This document shows positions 25,972-35,615 of a DNA stretch of 64,000 nucleotides, piece after piece. The notes beneath the pieces are model-generated. The model did not search any database and was not told the origin of the DNA. It saw only the letters and a list, made by a program, of their open reading frames with translations. The position numbers were made by a program, and so were the translations under genes. Numbering within the stretch: the stretch's first letter is position 1; the number at the start of each line of letters is the position of its first letter. Source of the stretch: Paenibacillus chibensis (GTDB taxonomy: Bacteria > Bacillota > Bacilli > Paenibacillales > Paenibacillaceae); the NCBI RefSeq assembly GCF_004001045.1, contig NZ_BIMK01000004.1:62001-126000 (forward strand). Direction: 5' to 3'.

Positions 25972-26666
25972 TGACAGAAGGCTTGCAAATAACAGCAGCT
26001 TCCAAATATTACAACGAAGGAATGAATCGTATTGCGGCATTAGACCGAGTGTCCTTCAAAGTGGAACCGGGTGAGTTCGTCGCAGTGGTGGGTCCGTCCG
26101 GTTCTGGCAAAAGCACCTTCCTATCCATCGCGGGCGCACTGCTTAAAGCTTCCGAGGGAAAGGTTAGACTAAATGGGAAGGACATATCGGAGCTGTCAGG
26201 CAAACAACTATCCGATATCCGATTGCATGAGATTGGTTTCATCATGCAGGCCTCGAATTTGGTTCCGTACCTGAACGTTCTTGATCAGCTGCTTGTCGTG
26301 AAGCGGATGTCGGGAAAGGTTCGAGCAGCAGACAAAGCTATGGCTATAAAGTTGCTTGAGGAGCTTGGTCTAGGTACGAAGCTGAAGAACTACCCGGAGG
26401 AGCTGTCCGGGGGCGAGAAGCAGCGTACCGCCATTGCCCGCGCATTAATTAACGATCCCAATGTCATATTGGCCGATGAACCTACAGCGAGCCTGGATAC
26501 CAAGCGCGCCCATGAAGTTGTCTCCTTGATTGCCCATGAGGTGAGAACACGCCACAAAGCGGCGATTATGGTCACACACGATGATCGGCTGCTTACCTAC
26601 TGCGACAAGGTATACCGGATGGAGGATGGCAAATTATCTCTAGCGGAGCTGGAGTCCATCCATTAA
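25971..26666 (+). CDS. ABC transporter ATP-binding protein (LolD/MacB type)
   Basis: 231 residues. Walker A GPSGSGKST near residue 41, Q-loop IMQASNLVPYL near 90, signature LSGGEKQR near 145, Walker B VILADEPTAS near 162 and the switch His in MVTHDDRL near 202. It partners the preceding permease; their genes overlap by one base. Under the same TetR-controlled promoter. Confidence 0.94.
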   Translation: MTEGLQITAASKYYNEGMNRIAALDRVSFKVEPGEFVAVVGPSGSGKSTFLSIAGALLKASEGKVRLNGKDISELSGKQLSDIRLHEIGFIMQASNLVPYLNVLDQLLVVKRMSGKVRAADKAMAIKLLEELGLGTKLKNYPEELSGGEKQRTAIARALINDPNVILADEPTASLDTKRAHEVVSLIAHEVRTRHKAAIMVTHDDRLLTYCDKVYRMEDGKLSLAELESIH

Positions 26667-26733
26667 AGCGGTGTTGGAATCCTCTTAATTTTGTGAGCAA
26701 TTTAAAATTCCAAAAAATTAGGGGGATGGTAAG

Positions 26734-27056
26734 GATGATCGCAAGTCTTTTCGCGTGTTCCGCTGCGATCGGATCGATTCTGCTGTCCCCTCGCATATCC
26801 CGCCGCTTGACCTGCAGCAGATTCTTCTGGGTCGTAAAGAAGAGCTAATTCGCTTAGAGGCGATAGCATATACCTGTAGGCTGAGCTGTCCAAAGAGGGT
26901 GTAGAAGCATGTGAGGCGAACCCTTGCCCGGTTGCCCTGCTCCATATTCGCAATGACGGCGACGAAGCGTATCGGGCGTATCTGACTGCACAAGGTTTTC
27001 CGGAAGGCGCGCATTGCAATCACCTTATTATTTTGGATCTCGACGGAGTGATATGA
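26734..27056 (+). pseudogene. Remnant of an unrecognised gene in two frames
   Basis: One frame from about 26734 reads coding-like sequence (PPLDLQQILLGRKEELIRLEAIAY) to a stop at 26902. After a frame change, EACEANPCPVALLHIRNDGD and GAHCNHLIILDLDGVI run to a TGA at 27054-27056. No start codon with a ribosome site is seen. The two parts seem to be one decayed gene. I do not recognise the family. Its end overlaps the 3' end of the convergent CPBP gene. Confidence 0.4.
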
Positions 27057-27915
27057 GATGCCCTTTGCGGCGAGCAAAAATCAACATGGGGATGGCGATC
27101 AACAGACTGATGATTACGGGTATTATCGAAGCTTCAAGGCCAAATGCGCCTCCAGTGAGAAGGGTCGGGCCTGTAACTTCGACCGTGAAAAGACCCGAGG
27201 AGGGATGGCCTGAGACGGGAATACCCAAGAGTCCCTCTGTTGTATTCCAACAGAAATGTAGGCCAATGATAAACCAAACATTACGCCGCCACAGGAAGGC
27301 TGCACCTAGCAATACACCAGCTTCAATAGCAATAGAGAGGGCTCCCCACATTGTAGCTCCAGGGTTGCCTAGATGAGCGATCCCAAAGAAGAGGGATGTT
27401 AGGGTTAATGCGATCCAACTTCCGCCCATTTTTTCAATGGCTTGAAAGGCAAGCCCTCGAAAGATCAATTCTTCTACGACGGCAGCGCCGAGTGATGTGG
27501 TGATGATAGGCCAAACGACGGAGCCGATGTTTTCGTTTGACCACTTGAATGAATACCCATCAAATAAGACGATGAGAGCTGTTGATACGATGATGAAGAT
27601 AAGGCCGACGACAGCACCGGAAATCATTTCCGATCCTGCACGCCGCTGGAGCCGAAGTTCAGGAACCGGACGTCGCGCCAGAAATTTCATCACAAGCCAG
27701 TAGATAACGATTGCGACGGCGCTTCCGACAAGTGTCAGTATGATGGACTCTAGCGCTTGTGAATCTTCGGATAACGAGTTGAATGCCACGTTGGCAAGGA
27801 TGATCCCAAGCGCTCCCGCGAGCATCCAGACGAGAGGAAATTGGAAGAACGAAACAAACTTAGATTTTCTCTTACCGCTAAGTACTTCATTTTCTTGTGT
27901 ATTAGTCTTTCTCAT
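27028..27915 (-). CDS. CPBP-family intramembrane metalloprotease
   Basis: 295 residues with about eight membrane segments. It carries the family's motifs: EELIFRGL near residue 148 (EEx3R), FGIAHLG near 185 and HFCWN near 225. Bacterial members (Abi family) process prenylated or other membrane proteins, and many act in bacteriocin self-immunity. Divergent promoter sequence with a long dyad lies between it and the broken two-component system. A pairing as regulator and target is inference. Confidence 0.9.
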   Translation of the reverse strand: MRKTNTQENEVLSGKRKSKFVSFFQFPLVWMLAGALGIILANVAFNSLSEDSQALESIILTLVGSAVAIVIYWLVMKFLARRPVPELRLQRRAGSEMISGAVVGLIFIIVSTALIVLFDGYSFKWSNENIGSVVWPIITTSLGAAVVEELIFRGLAFQAIEKMGGSWIALTLTSLFFGIAHLGNPGATMWGALSIAIEAGVLLGAAFLWRRNVWFIIGLHFCWNTTEGLLGIPVSGHPSSGLFTVEVTGPTLLTGGAFGLEASIIPVIISLLIAIPMLIFARRKGHLISLRRDPK

Positions 27916-28024
27916 AATAAGTGATCGCTCCTCTTCCTCTGACAGGATATCGATTTAGATTCCAATACTGCAGATTACAAATCATACAATACTTTAAAAA
28001 AGTCATACGTCAGTAGTGCCGTTT

Positions 28025-28047
28025 CGTCATATCATGGTCATATGACG
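28025..28047. promoter_or_regulatory. Inverted repeat upstream of the CPBP gene
   Basis: CGTCATAT (28025-28032) and ATATGACG (28040-28047) are exact complements with a seven-base centre, and a further ACGTCA half-site lies near 28005. It sits upstream of the CPBP gene on the minus strand, a suitable place for a NarL/LuxR-type response regulator. Confidence 0.5.
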
Positions 28048-28058
28048 TTAGCAAAATA

Positions 28059-28092
28059 AAAGCCGACATCCGTTAAGGTGTCGGCTTTGAGC
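28059..28092 (-). terminator. Terminator after the response regulator
   Basis: AAAGCCGACA at 28059-28068 pairs exactly with TGTCGGCTTT at 28079-28088. On the minus transcript the stem is followed by TTATTTTG. Confidence 0.82.
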
Positions 28093-28103
28093 AGATCTAT
28101 TGT

Positions 28104-28791
28104 TTAAGAATCTAGAATCCCTGTTTCCCTGGCCTTATCGGCAGCTTCTCTTCTTCCCTTTACATTTAATTTCGAATAAATATTCGAAATGTAATTTTTA
28201 ACCGTACCTTCGCTAAGATATAATGCCTTAGCGATATCCTGATTGCGTAAACCTAACGCCAGCTTGTGAAGAACTTCGACTTCGCGGGTGCTAAGTCCGA
28301 ATTCATTGTTTTTCTCGATCCATTCGGGGATCAAAGGCCGCTGGATCTATAGTCGATGAACGACTGCTTTTCAGCATGATTTTAATCATTTTGTCTGCCA
28401 TTTCTGGCGAAATGAGTGTGCCTCCTGTGTGAACCACCCGTATGCCGGCTATAAGGTTTTTGGGATGGATGGCTTTGAGCAGGTAACCTTCAGCTCCATG
28501 GCTTAACGCTGCCAGAACATATTCAACTTCCTTGTACGAAGTTAGAATAATAATTTTCGTTAACGGGAATCGAGGTTTGATCTTCTCTGTAGCAACAACA
28601 CCATCCATAATAGGCATATTGATATCCATGAGGATGATGTCCGGTTGGGATTTTTCACAATAGTCGATAGCTTCTTCACCATTCTTAGCCAATCCCACTA
28701 CCTCGATATCGTCTTCCATCTCTAGTACTATATTTAGACTTTCAAGGATCAATTCCTGATCATCAACGATGAGCACTTTAATTTTCGGCAT
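28104..28791 (-). pseudogene. NarL/LuxR-type response regulator split by a frameshift
   Basis: The receiver part (28791-28303) has the phosphate-accepting Asp in ILMDINMP near residue 53, and the switch residues ILTSYKE and KAIHP. It stops shortly after DPAAFDP. The DNA-binding LuxR helix-turn-helix (LSTREVEVLHKLALG, YLSEGTVKNYISNIYSKL) is open in another frame from about 28334 to 28104. The two frames overlap near 28303-28334; one base gained or lost there would restore a normal protein of about 225 residues. As written, the receiver has no output domain. A start inside for the HTH part (TTG) lacks a ribosome site. Confidence 0.8.
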
Positions 28792-29947
28792 ATAACTGAT
28801 CTCCCTTCAGTGGTATTTCACATCTGACTTCAGCGCCAGTGTCCGCCAAGGCGGAGATTGAAAAGGTACCTCCCAGCATCTCAATCCGATTCTTCATTGT
28901 CGTCAGACCAAACCCATACTTTATTTTACCCAAGGGTTCTCCATCATTTTGAATGGAAACTAGCAAACGGGATGGAGAAAAGTGGAGACTCAACTCAATC
29001 CCCGTTGCTTTCCCATGCTTTAGTGCATTCGTAAAGGACTCCTGTATCACTCGAATTATCGATTGCCGCACATCGAAATGAATGGACTGTTCTGTCCCCT
29101 TCAGCGTGAGACGAATGATCGTTCCTGTATATTCTTGAAAGTTATTGACGAGTCTTTCAACATGATGCACTAGACTTATATCCTCTTCCTCCCCCATCTT
29201 ATGTACGATATCCCTCATTTCATCCAAATTTTGTTCCGTCAGTCCTCTTATACTAATTAATTTTTCTTTGGCTAGGTTTGGGTTTTTGTCTAAAAGTGCA
29301 ATAGCAGCATCGAGACTCATTATAAGGGAGATAAAAGAGTGTCCTAACGTGTCATGCATCTCCTTGGACATACGACTTCGTTCCTCTAGCAGAGTCATTC
29401 TTTCGATCTCGGCAGCATATTGGGTTAACAATTTATTTTGATCATCAATTTCTTTAGCTAGTTTATTTTTCTCATGATAGGCTTTGGCAATGAAGTTGAC
29501 CCAAATTCCGATAAAGGAGAAAAGAAGGTTATCTGAGCTTGAACCGAGTGCCAGATTCCATGTAACTTTTCCGAATAGCATGCTGGTGAATGGTAGTAAC
29601 GATAATACCGGCAACGTCCAGGCTGTCTTTCTGGTCAATAAGTAACCGATTGTAAGACTCGGAATGAGATAATCCACACTCCCCAACTGATCGGCCTGCA
29701 TGAACGATTTAAAATAATAAGATCCTCCAAGCAATAGTTCAAGTAAGATGAACCCTTCCTTATTCATCCTTAGCCGCGGGAACCAGAAAAAAATGGGAAT
29801 AATAAAGGCTGCTAAGAGCCAAACGATGTTCGCGAGCAATCGAGGAGAATATTCAGTCTGCATCAAAAGATGAAATAACAACAAAAAATAATAATAGGAC
29901 CGGAGCCCAAATATCCCCCAATCCATGATAGAAAACACTTTTTTCAT
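28778..29947 (-). CDS. Sensor histidine kinase (NarX/DesK-like, HisKA_3)
   Basis: 389 residues from the ATG at 29947, which has GGGAAGGA upstream. Five or six membrane segments in the first 150 residues with almost no outside domain, then a coiled coil, the phosphorylation box MSKEMHDTLGHS near residue 197, and a HATPase_c domain with FTNALKHGKA near 305 and GFGLTTMKNRIEMLGG near 350. Such sensors detect membrane state. It overlaps the response regulator by 14 bases. With that regulator frameshifted, the pathway may be dead in this strain. Confidence 0.9.
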   Translation of the reverse strand: MKKVFSIMDWGIFGLRSYYYFLLLFHLLMQTEYSPRLLANIVWLLAAFIIPIFFWFPRLRMNKEGFILLELLLGGSYYFKSFMQADQLGSVDYLIPSLTIGYLLTRKTAWTLPVLSLLPFTSMLFGKVTWNLALGSSSDNLLFSFIGIWVNFIAKAYHEKNKLAKEIDDQNKLLTQYAAEIERMTLLEERSRMSKEMHDTLGHSFISLIMSLDAAIALLDKNPNLAKEKLISIRGLTEQNLDEMRDIVHKMGEEEDISLVHHVERLVNNFQEYTGTIIRLTLKGTEQSIHFDVRQSIIRVIQESFTNALKHGKATGIELSLHFSPSRLLVSIQNDGEPLGKIKYGFGLTTMKNRIEMLGGTFSISALADTGAEVRCEIPLKGDQLYAEN

Positions 29948-30091
29948 AGGTATCCTTCCCTGCTCACGCATAACGATTTTCTTTGATTATACATGAAATA
30001 CGGAACCTCAACGGGGTCATGAAACGGGGGAGTTCCCAGCTTATGAAAATAGGAAAACAGGACATTGATCTTAATAAAGTTTTTCGAACTG

Positions 30092-30122
30092 GATGCATCT
30101 CGAGAGAGATGCATTTTTCGTT
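30092..30122 (+). terminator. Orphan terminator-like hairpin
   Basis: ATGCATCTC and GAGATGCAT form a nine-bp stem followed by TTTTTCGTTCTT on the plus strand. No plus-strand gene clearly precedes it, so it may be left from a lost gene. Confidence 0.5.
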
Positions 30123-30246
30123 CTTAAATTACAGCAAGATGTGGAAAGCCCGGGCGAAACCCGTTATGTTATTTTATTTGCAGAAAAGAAAATGATCCAC
30201 TTCGAGCAAAGAAAGGAGCAGACAGAATGGCAAGCGAACCGCGGTC

Positions 30247-31116
30247 TTACAAATCAGAATCGGTAGGGGGTTTTTTGATTGGCGCATAGATATGGTAGGT
30301 CGAATCCAGATGATGGACGTCATCAAAAGCTTGAATGAGTTCAATATCTATTTCGTCCGTTTCCTGCCTGGAGATTTTTAAAAAACGAGCATAGTCGCTT
30401 TTCAGTACATCCCCAATATCAAGAAGGTCACCGCCATAGTTGAACCTGGCACAAAAAATCTGAGGCACATCAACCGTGAAATAAAAAGGTTCATCGATTT
30501 CAATGCTGCTTGGGATCCCAAACAGCACCTTAAACCGAGTTGAATCAGGTTGACAGTTTGAATAAATGACATAACAGGGACCATTGATGGTCTCATCAAT
30601 ATGACTCAACAGCATTTTGGAATGTGCGCGAATCTTCTCCTTGTAATCATCATGGGCTAAATCCACTTCAAAGGCGATCCCGCTGATTCGGGTCTCCTTG
30701 AATTCGGTCAGGGTGAAATCCGTGACGATATCCCCGTTAATGTTTTTTATAGGTCTCTTCACCACGGTAGGTATGGGGACAGGAGAGATGGCTGTAAGTC
30801 CTGTTTTTAAAGCACTTGGAGCTACGCCGTATTGTCGTTTGAAAGCACGAGTGAATGAGGCTTGCGTACCGAAGCCCATCTGATACGCAATATCGGTTAG
30901 AGAGCTGTTTTTGCTTTGAATAAAGGTTAAAGATGCATTCAATCTTCGGGATAGAATGTATTGGTTTAACGAACAGCTCATCATAGCAGAAAACAGCCGA
31001 TGAAAATAGTATTTAGACATGTTGAAGGTATTGGCAACGGATTCTACGGTTAAGGGCTGTTGTAAATGGCCCTCGATATGGATCAAAGCACGTTCGATGA
31101 CTTCGTTATGGTCCAT
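30247..31116 (-). CDS. AraC-family regulator with GyrI-like effector domain
   Basis: 289 residues. The double HTH lies at the N-terminus (residues 5-105: SVANTFNMSKYYFHRLFSAM and DIAYQMGFGTQASFTRAFKRQYGV), followed by a GyrI-like/effector-binding domain (about 130-285, beginning VTDFTLTEFKETRISGIAFEV). Such proteins resemble Rob and BmrR-type drug sensors. Divergent from DUF4386, which it may control. Confidence 0.92.
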   Translation of the reverse strand: MDHNEVIERALIHIEGHLQQPLTVESVANTFNMSKYYFHRLFSAMMSCSLNQYILSRRLNASLTFIQSKNSSLTDIAYQMGFGTQASFTRAFKRQYGVAPSALKTGLTAISPVPIPTVVKRPIKNINGDIVTDFTLTEFKETRISGIAFEVDLAHDDYKEKIRAHSKMLLSHIDETINGPCYVIYSNCQPDSTRFKVLFGIPSSIEIDEPFYFTVDVPQIFCARFNYGGDLLDIGDVLKSDYARFLKISRQETDEIDIELIQAFDDVHHLDSTYHIYAPIKKPPTDSDL

Positions 31117-31199
31117 AATGACTCCTTATATCAGGTTTTGTGGCAAGTATATCATACGTCCATCAGCAAATATATTGAATATCTTAGGAGGCACAAAAG

Positions 31200-31922
31200 A
31201 TGATGCGAGACCGAAGGAATGCAAGGATACTGGGGATTTTTTATATTCTTGCTGCAGTGACGTCAATCATAGCGGTTGTTTTGTATGGGCCGGTTTTGTC
31301 AGAACAATGGCAGATGGCCGTGGTAAATGGATCGGAAACGAAGGTCTTAATCGGTGTATTCAATGACCTCTTGCTTATCGTAACGGCCGTTGGTACAGCA
31401 GTCATGCTGTTTCCGTACGTTCGGCATTGGAATGAGCATCTTGCATTAGGGTATCTTTGTTTTCGATTTATGGAAGCTGTTTTTATTGCGATGGGTCTTG
31501 TAAGTATATTGGGTTTGTTACAGCTTAGTTCATATTACGATACCACTAGCTTAGCGGGTAAAACCAGTATTGAGCCCATAGGGCTGTTGCTGCAGTCGAT
31601 TTATCGCTGGACGGCGATGCTGGGTCCAAATTTCATGTTGGGCATCAATACGAGTCTGTATAGTTATTTGCTTTATCGAACAGGCTATGTGCCTAAACCG
31701 TTAGCGATTTTCGGAATGATTACAGCCGTTATGGTATTGATAGCTGGTTTGCTGCAAATGTTTGGGATCATCGGACCCTATTCGGCGGTAAAAGGTTTGA
31801 TGGCGCTTCCTGTGGGCGTTTACGAGATGAGCTTGGCAGTCTGGTTCATTGTGAAGGGATTTCATGGGGAGAACCTGGCGAAATTCAGAGCAAAAACAGC
31901 TTCTTCGTCAATAGTAAAATAA
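31200..31922 (+). CDS. DUF4386 membrane protein
   Basis: 240 residues with seven likely membrane segments; begins RRNARILGIFYILAA as in DUF4386 proteins and ends in a cytosolic tail. TAGGAGGC precedes the ATG at 31200. Function unknown; such genes are common in Bacillales next to AraC or TetR regulators. Divergent from the AraC-type gene by about 80 bases. Confidence 0.88.
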   Translation: MMRDRRNARILGIFYILAAVTSIIAVVLYGPVLSEQWQMAVVNGSETKVLIGVFNDLLLIVTAVGTAVMLFPYVRHWNEHLALGYLCFRFMEAVFIAMGLVSILGLLQLSSYYDTTSLAGKTSIEPIGLLLQSIYRWTAMLGPNFMLGINTSLYSYLLYRTGYVPKPLAIFGMITAVMVLIAGLLQMFGIIGPYSAVKGLMALPVGVYEMSLAVWFIVKGFHGENLAKFRAKTASSSIVK

Positions 31923-31966
31923 TAAAGCAGAACCTTATCACAAATGAAGCAAATTTTTTTATTGTA

Positions 31967-32242
31967 ATGTCGAAATTCATTCCACTCATACGACTTCTTC
32001 CTGAAGCAAGGGTTATTAATCCAATTTATGGGGGGATTGCTCAGAAGATGCGAATGAGAATATTTCTATTGTTCTTGATTATGTTTGCACTTGCTGCCGC
32101 TCAAGTACTAGATATTCCGGTCGGAAGCCTGTTAGCTTCTGCCCAATGGAATCTCTCATTCTTTGCAGTTGGTGGCTTTTCACTTGTATTAACCGTTTTG
32201 GTTCGTTTTATATTGCCGTCTATGAAACCTCGCGATATTTAA
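31967..32242 (+). pseudogene. Fragment of an MFS transporter
   Basis: 91 codons with two hydrophobic segments. The stretch FALAAAQVLDIPVGSLLASA, then WNLSFFAVGGFSLV and ILPSMKP, resembles the middle of the N-terminal half of a major-facilitator exporter, where a motif such as IG-x2-GG is followed by W-x2-FF. Nothing before or after completes a transporter and no ribosome site precedes the first ATG, so I take it as a remnant. Confidence 0.5.
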
Positions 32243-32366
32243 GCAACCTTGTACGTGCTTAAGCAGGTAACGAAGGCTTTTTCTTGACGAGATGAAGGGT
32301 TTCATGCAAAGTTACTATTATCGAAAAGGTTAATATAGCGCGAGAAGCGAGAGAGGGTAAGACACA

Positions 32367-32945
32367 ATGAAGGCGAATCGGATGGAAGCGTTCAGCGATG
32401 GCGTACTGGCGATTATCATTACGATCATGGTACTGGAGTTTAAAGTGCCGTCAGGCCATGACTGGCATGCGCTGATCGAGCTCGGCCCAAAGATTCTTAG
32501 CTACATCTTTAGTTTCGTATATATCGGCCTCTACTGGAACAATCATCATCATCTGCTGCACATGGTTCGAACCATGAACGGGCCGTTGATGTGGCTCAAT
32601 TTGCTGCTTCTATTCTGGTTATCCCTTATCCCGTTTACGACAGCTTGGATGGGGGAAAGTCATTTTGCAGCCACCCCCACAGCGCTGTACGGTATTATAC
32701 TTCTACTCGCAGCATTCTCGTACTGGCTGCTTCAGCGGGCGATTATGAGTCAGCATTCCAGCGATTCCTCATTCGTTTTGTTGATGGGAAAGGACTGGAA
32801 GGGAAGAGTATCCCCCTTACTCTACCTAGCTGCAGCCTTGACCGCATATGTAAGTCCTTGGATCTCTGGCTTCTTTTTTGTACTCGTTGCCGTAATCTGG
32901 TTCATGCCGGATAAGCGAATCGAGCATGCTCTGAAAGGACATTAA
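32367..32945 (+). CDS. TMEM175-family (DUF1211) channel-like membrane protein
   Basis: 192 residues with five or six membrane segments. The first carries the family signature MEAFSDGVLAIIITIMVLE (residues 7-25; R/E-x2-FSDGVxAI-x2-T), the filter region of bacterial TMEM175 potassium channels. WNNHHHLLH near residue 59 is also typical. GAGAGGGT lies before the ATG. Six bases separate it from the nucleotidyltransferase gene, so the two are probably cotranscribed. Confidence 0.9.
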   Translation: MKANRMEAFSDGVLAIIITIMVLEFKVPSGHDWHALIELGPKILSYIFSFVYIGLYWNNHHHLLHMVRTMNGPLMWLNLLLLFWLSLIPFTTAWMGESHFAATPTALYGIILLLAAFSYWLLQRAIMSQHSSDSSFVLLMGKDWKGRVSPLLYLAAALTAYVSPWISGFFFVLVAVIWFMPDKRIEHALKGH

Positions 32946-32950
32946 AAAAC

Positions 32951-33487
32951 ATGATAGAGCCAATGTTTAAAAATCAAACAGAGCAACAATTAAAGATACT
33001 ACGTGAGATCAGTACAATTTGCGCAACAATTGATTGCAGGTTCTGGTTGCGTGGTGGATGGGCAATCGATTTTTTGCTCGGGAAGGTTACCCGTCCACAT
33101 GACGATATAGACTTGATAACATGGATTCAAAACAGAGAACAGCTAGAATGCGCTCTTGCCGAAGCCGGTTATGGACAGACTCCTGTAAAAGAGCAGTTTC
33201 GTGGGAGACAGTCTGATTTCCGTAAGAATGACGTAGATATAACATTCGGCTACATAACAACTACCAATGATGGAAGCATTATTATGAATGACCTACCAGA
33301 GTGGGTATGGCGAGGCGATTCATTGTTACTACAAACCTTTATGTTAGACGGATTACGAGCCCATGTCTTAAATCCAAGACAGCTTTTGGAGGAAAAGGAG
33401 GTTTACAAACAAATTGGTAGAAAACCTCGACCCAAGGACGAAGATAGCATAAATATTCTGCTTCGTATAATAGCAGAGTTCAATTGA
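32951..33487 (+). CDS. Nucleotidyltransferase of the aminoglycoside adenylyltransferase type
   Basis: 178 residues. WLRGGWAIDFLLGKVTRPHDDIDL near residue 28 has the G-G-W start of the palm and the D-x-D metal pair, as in ANT(2'')-like enzymes (PF10706). Later, KPRPKDEDSI near the end is typical for the family. Cytosolic. It could adenylylate aminoglycosides or lincosamides, but many chromosomal relatives give no resistance. A strong terminator follows. Confidence 0.8.
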   Translation: MIEPMFKNQTEQQLKILREISTICATIDCRFWLRGGWAIDFLLGKVTRPHDDIDLITWIQNREQLECALAEAGYGQTPVKEQFRGRQSDFRKNDVDITFGYITTTNDGSIIMNDLPEWVWRGDSLLLQTFMLDGLRAHVLNPRQLLEEKEVYKQIGRKPRPKDEDSINILLRIIAEFN

Positions 33488-33543
33488 CCGAAGGGGCAAG
33501 ATAATCATTGTCACTTGGTTTTTCCTTTAATATACGAAGAGTA

Positions 33544-33588
33544 GGTTGCCTCAATCATCACCATGAAGATTGAGGCAGCCTTTTTTGT
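33544..33588 (+). terminator. Terminator after the nucleotidyltransferase
   Basis: GGTTGCCTCAATC (33544-33556) pairs with GATTGAGGCAGCC (33568-33580) with one mismatch, followed by TTTTTTG. Confidence 0.9.
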
Positions 33589-33705
33589 GTCGAAAATATC
33601 TCCGAAAATTAGACAAAAAGCAACAATACTCATTGTTAAAAACAGGAATTACAATATTTTTCGACGAATACTAGGTCATCTGATCTTAAAGGGGAACCCG
33701 AATTC

Positions 33706-35460
33706 ATGTCCGTAATAAAAAGCCGTTTGGTTTGGAAGCTGTCTGCCGTTATTTTGGCGGTACTGCTGCTTCTCTCATGTACATTAGTTTATACGCAAAT
33801 CCAAAATACGAAGAAGGCAAGCGAAGAAGCCATCGGCGATTTCAGCATACATCACGTGAGTGCGTATGCAGGGACATTCGACTTGGAAAGGTATGAAAAA
33901 TTCACGAAAAATCCGCAAGAGAACGATCTATATTGGAATATTCGGGCAGAGTTGAACCGGTACCGTGAGCAGATCGGAGCCATGTACGTGTATACGGTGA
34001 AGATCGATGACCAGAAGAAACCCATTCTACTGATTGACGGCCAGCCCAAAGACTCGAAGGCCGCATCTCCGATCGGTGAAGTCACGGATATGCCGCAAAA
34101 TGCTATAGATCTGATTTTAAAAGGGGAATCGGCCAAATCGAGTATTATCCGCAATCCGGAATACGGAAACTACATTTCATCGTATGCCCCGCTCCGTGAT
34201 TCGGCTGGAAACATCATCGGAGCGATGGGGCTCGATATGGACGTATCGGTATACGACTCCATTAACCGTCAAATTATGGGGCAGAGCATTCCGGTATTCG
34301 TCTTGATGGGGATTCTGGCTCTTATCGTCTACGCGCTGATCGTCTGGTACTTATCCCGATCGTTGCGCCCTTTGGGTATCATCGTCAAAGGAGCCGAGGC
34401 TACTGCGAGAGGGGATGTCGCGGAAGCCAAAATCATTCTGAGCGGCGCTCGCATTCACTCGAACGACGAAATTGGACGTGCCTATTCCGCAATGACACAA
34501 ATGGTTGATAAACTTGGCGTTACACTGAAGGAAGTGGTTACCGACATGGAATTAACCGCGCACAACCTCGTCCATTCCGTCAATCAGTTCAATTCAGAAA
34601 CGAACGATATGCTCAATCAGAATGTGAAGCTTGAGGAAGCTGTCACGCAATTAGCGCAAGGCGCGCAGCAGCAGCGATTAGGTACGGAGGAAAGCGCCAA
34701 GTCCATGGGCGATATTAATTCGGCGATTACACGTGTATCCGAGGCGTCGAACGACATGACGAGAACGTCCGGCGAAGCGCTGGAACGGGCAGAGGAAGGA
34801 AAGGATTCGATTCGAAGGTTGAAGCATCAAGTAGCGTCTATTTACGATATGACCATGCAGACGTCGATGACAATGGACAACCTGAACGAACGGATGAATG
34901 AGATTGATCCCGTACTCCATTTGATCGCGGATATCGCCGAGCAAACGAAATTGCTTGCCCTGAATGCCGCCATCGAGGCTGCAAGAGCGGGAGAGCATGG
35001 CTCAGGCTTTGCGGTTGTAGCCGGGGAGATACGAAAACTTGCCGATACCTCCGCTGTTTCCACGCAGCGTATTACTTCGCTTCTCCAACAAATCAGACAG
35101 GAAACCGCTCAAATTGTCGAGAGAATGAGAGAGGGAAGTCATGGAATACGAATGGGGACCGAGCTGTCAAGTCAAGCGGAAGCACTATTTAACCGAACGA
35201 TGGAAAGATTCGTCCATGTGAATAGTCAAATTCAGGAGATATCTGCAGCTTCGGAAGAGGTGTTGGCAAGTACCGAGGAGGTTACGGCCTCTGTGGAGCA
35301 AATTTCGCATATTTCCGGGGTGGTCGCTGAAAATACGCTGTTAGTTCAAAATATGTCGGCATTGCAGCTGGAAGCGGCGAAACGAATTGCTGAGACGACA
35401 GAGCTTTTGAAGCAGAGAAGCGCAAGTCTGGAGGCCGTCGTCTCAAAGTTTGCCTTATAG
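33706..35460 (+). CDS. Methyl-accepting chemotaxis protein
   Basis: 584 residues: membrane segment at about 12-30, extracellular sensor region 35-190 (dCache-like, with YVYTVKIDD and PIGEVTDMP), second membrane segment 195-217, HAMP 218-275, cytoplasmic signalling domain to the end. The hairpin tip with [19 protein letters not shown] lies near 412. Transduces an unknown extracellular signal to CheA. AAAGGGGA precedes the start. Single gene. Confidence 0.94.
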   Translation: MSVIKSRLVWKLSAVILAVLLLLSCTLVYTQIQNTKKASEEAIGDFSIHHVSAYAGTFDLERYEKFTKNPQENDLYWNIRAELNRYREQIGAMYVYTVKIDDQKKPILLIDGQPKDSKAASPIGEVTDMPQNAIDLILKGESAKSSIIRNPEYGNYISSYAPLRDSAGNIIGAMGLDMDVSVYDSINRQIMGQSIPVFVLMGILALIVYALIVWYLSRSLRPLGIIVKGAEATARGDVAEAKIILSGARIHSNDEIGRAYSAMTQMVDKLGVTLKEVVTDMELTAHNLVHSVNQFNSETNDMLNQNVKLEEAVTQLAQGAQQQRLGTEESAKSMGDINSAITRVSEASNDMTRTSGEALERAEEGKDSIRRLKHQVASIYDMTMQTSMTMDNLNERMNEIDPVLHLIADIAEQTKLLALNAAIEAARAGEHGSGFAVVAGEIRKLADTSAVSTQRITSLLQQIRQETAQIVERMREGSHGIRMGTELSSQAEALFNRTMERFVHVNSQIQEISAASEEVLASTEEVTASVEQISHISGVVAENTLLVQNMSALQLEAAKRIAETTELLKQRSASLEAVVSKFAL

Positions 35461-35615
35461 AATTAAGGTCCAGTGGTGCCCAATAGATCCGATTTGGAAT
35501 CGATCCGGGGATGCGCGGATTGCGATGAATACGAGGAAGTAAATCCAGCCCAACGATGCGGAACAAGGATCAAATTGCCTGTAGGTGAACAGGCGTCGTC
35601 CTAACGCTGAATAGG
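35461..35615. other. Spacer between chemoreceptor and LysR genes
   Basis: No gene or strong terminator seen. The genes converge here. Confidence 0.35.

Noticed and set aside
30227-30289. 20-codon frame with a good AAAGGAG site
   Set aside because: Overlaps the end of the AraC gene on the other strand and ends at once. It could be the head of a lost gene but cannot be supported.
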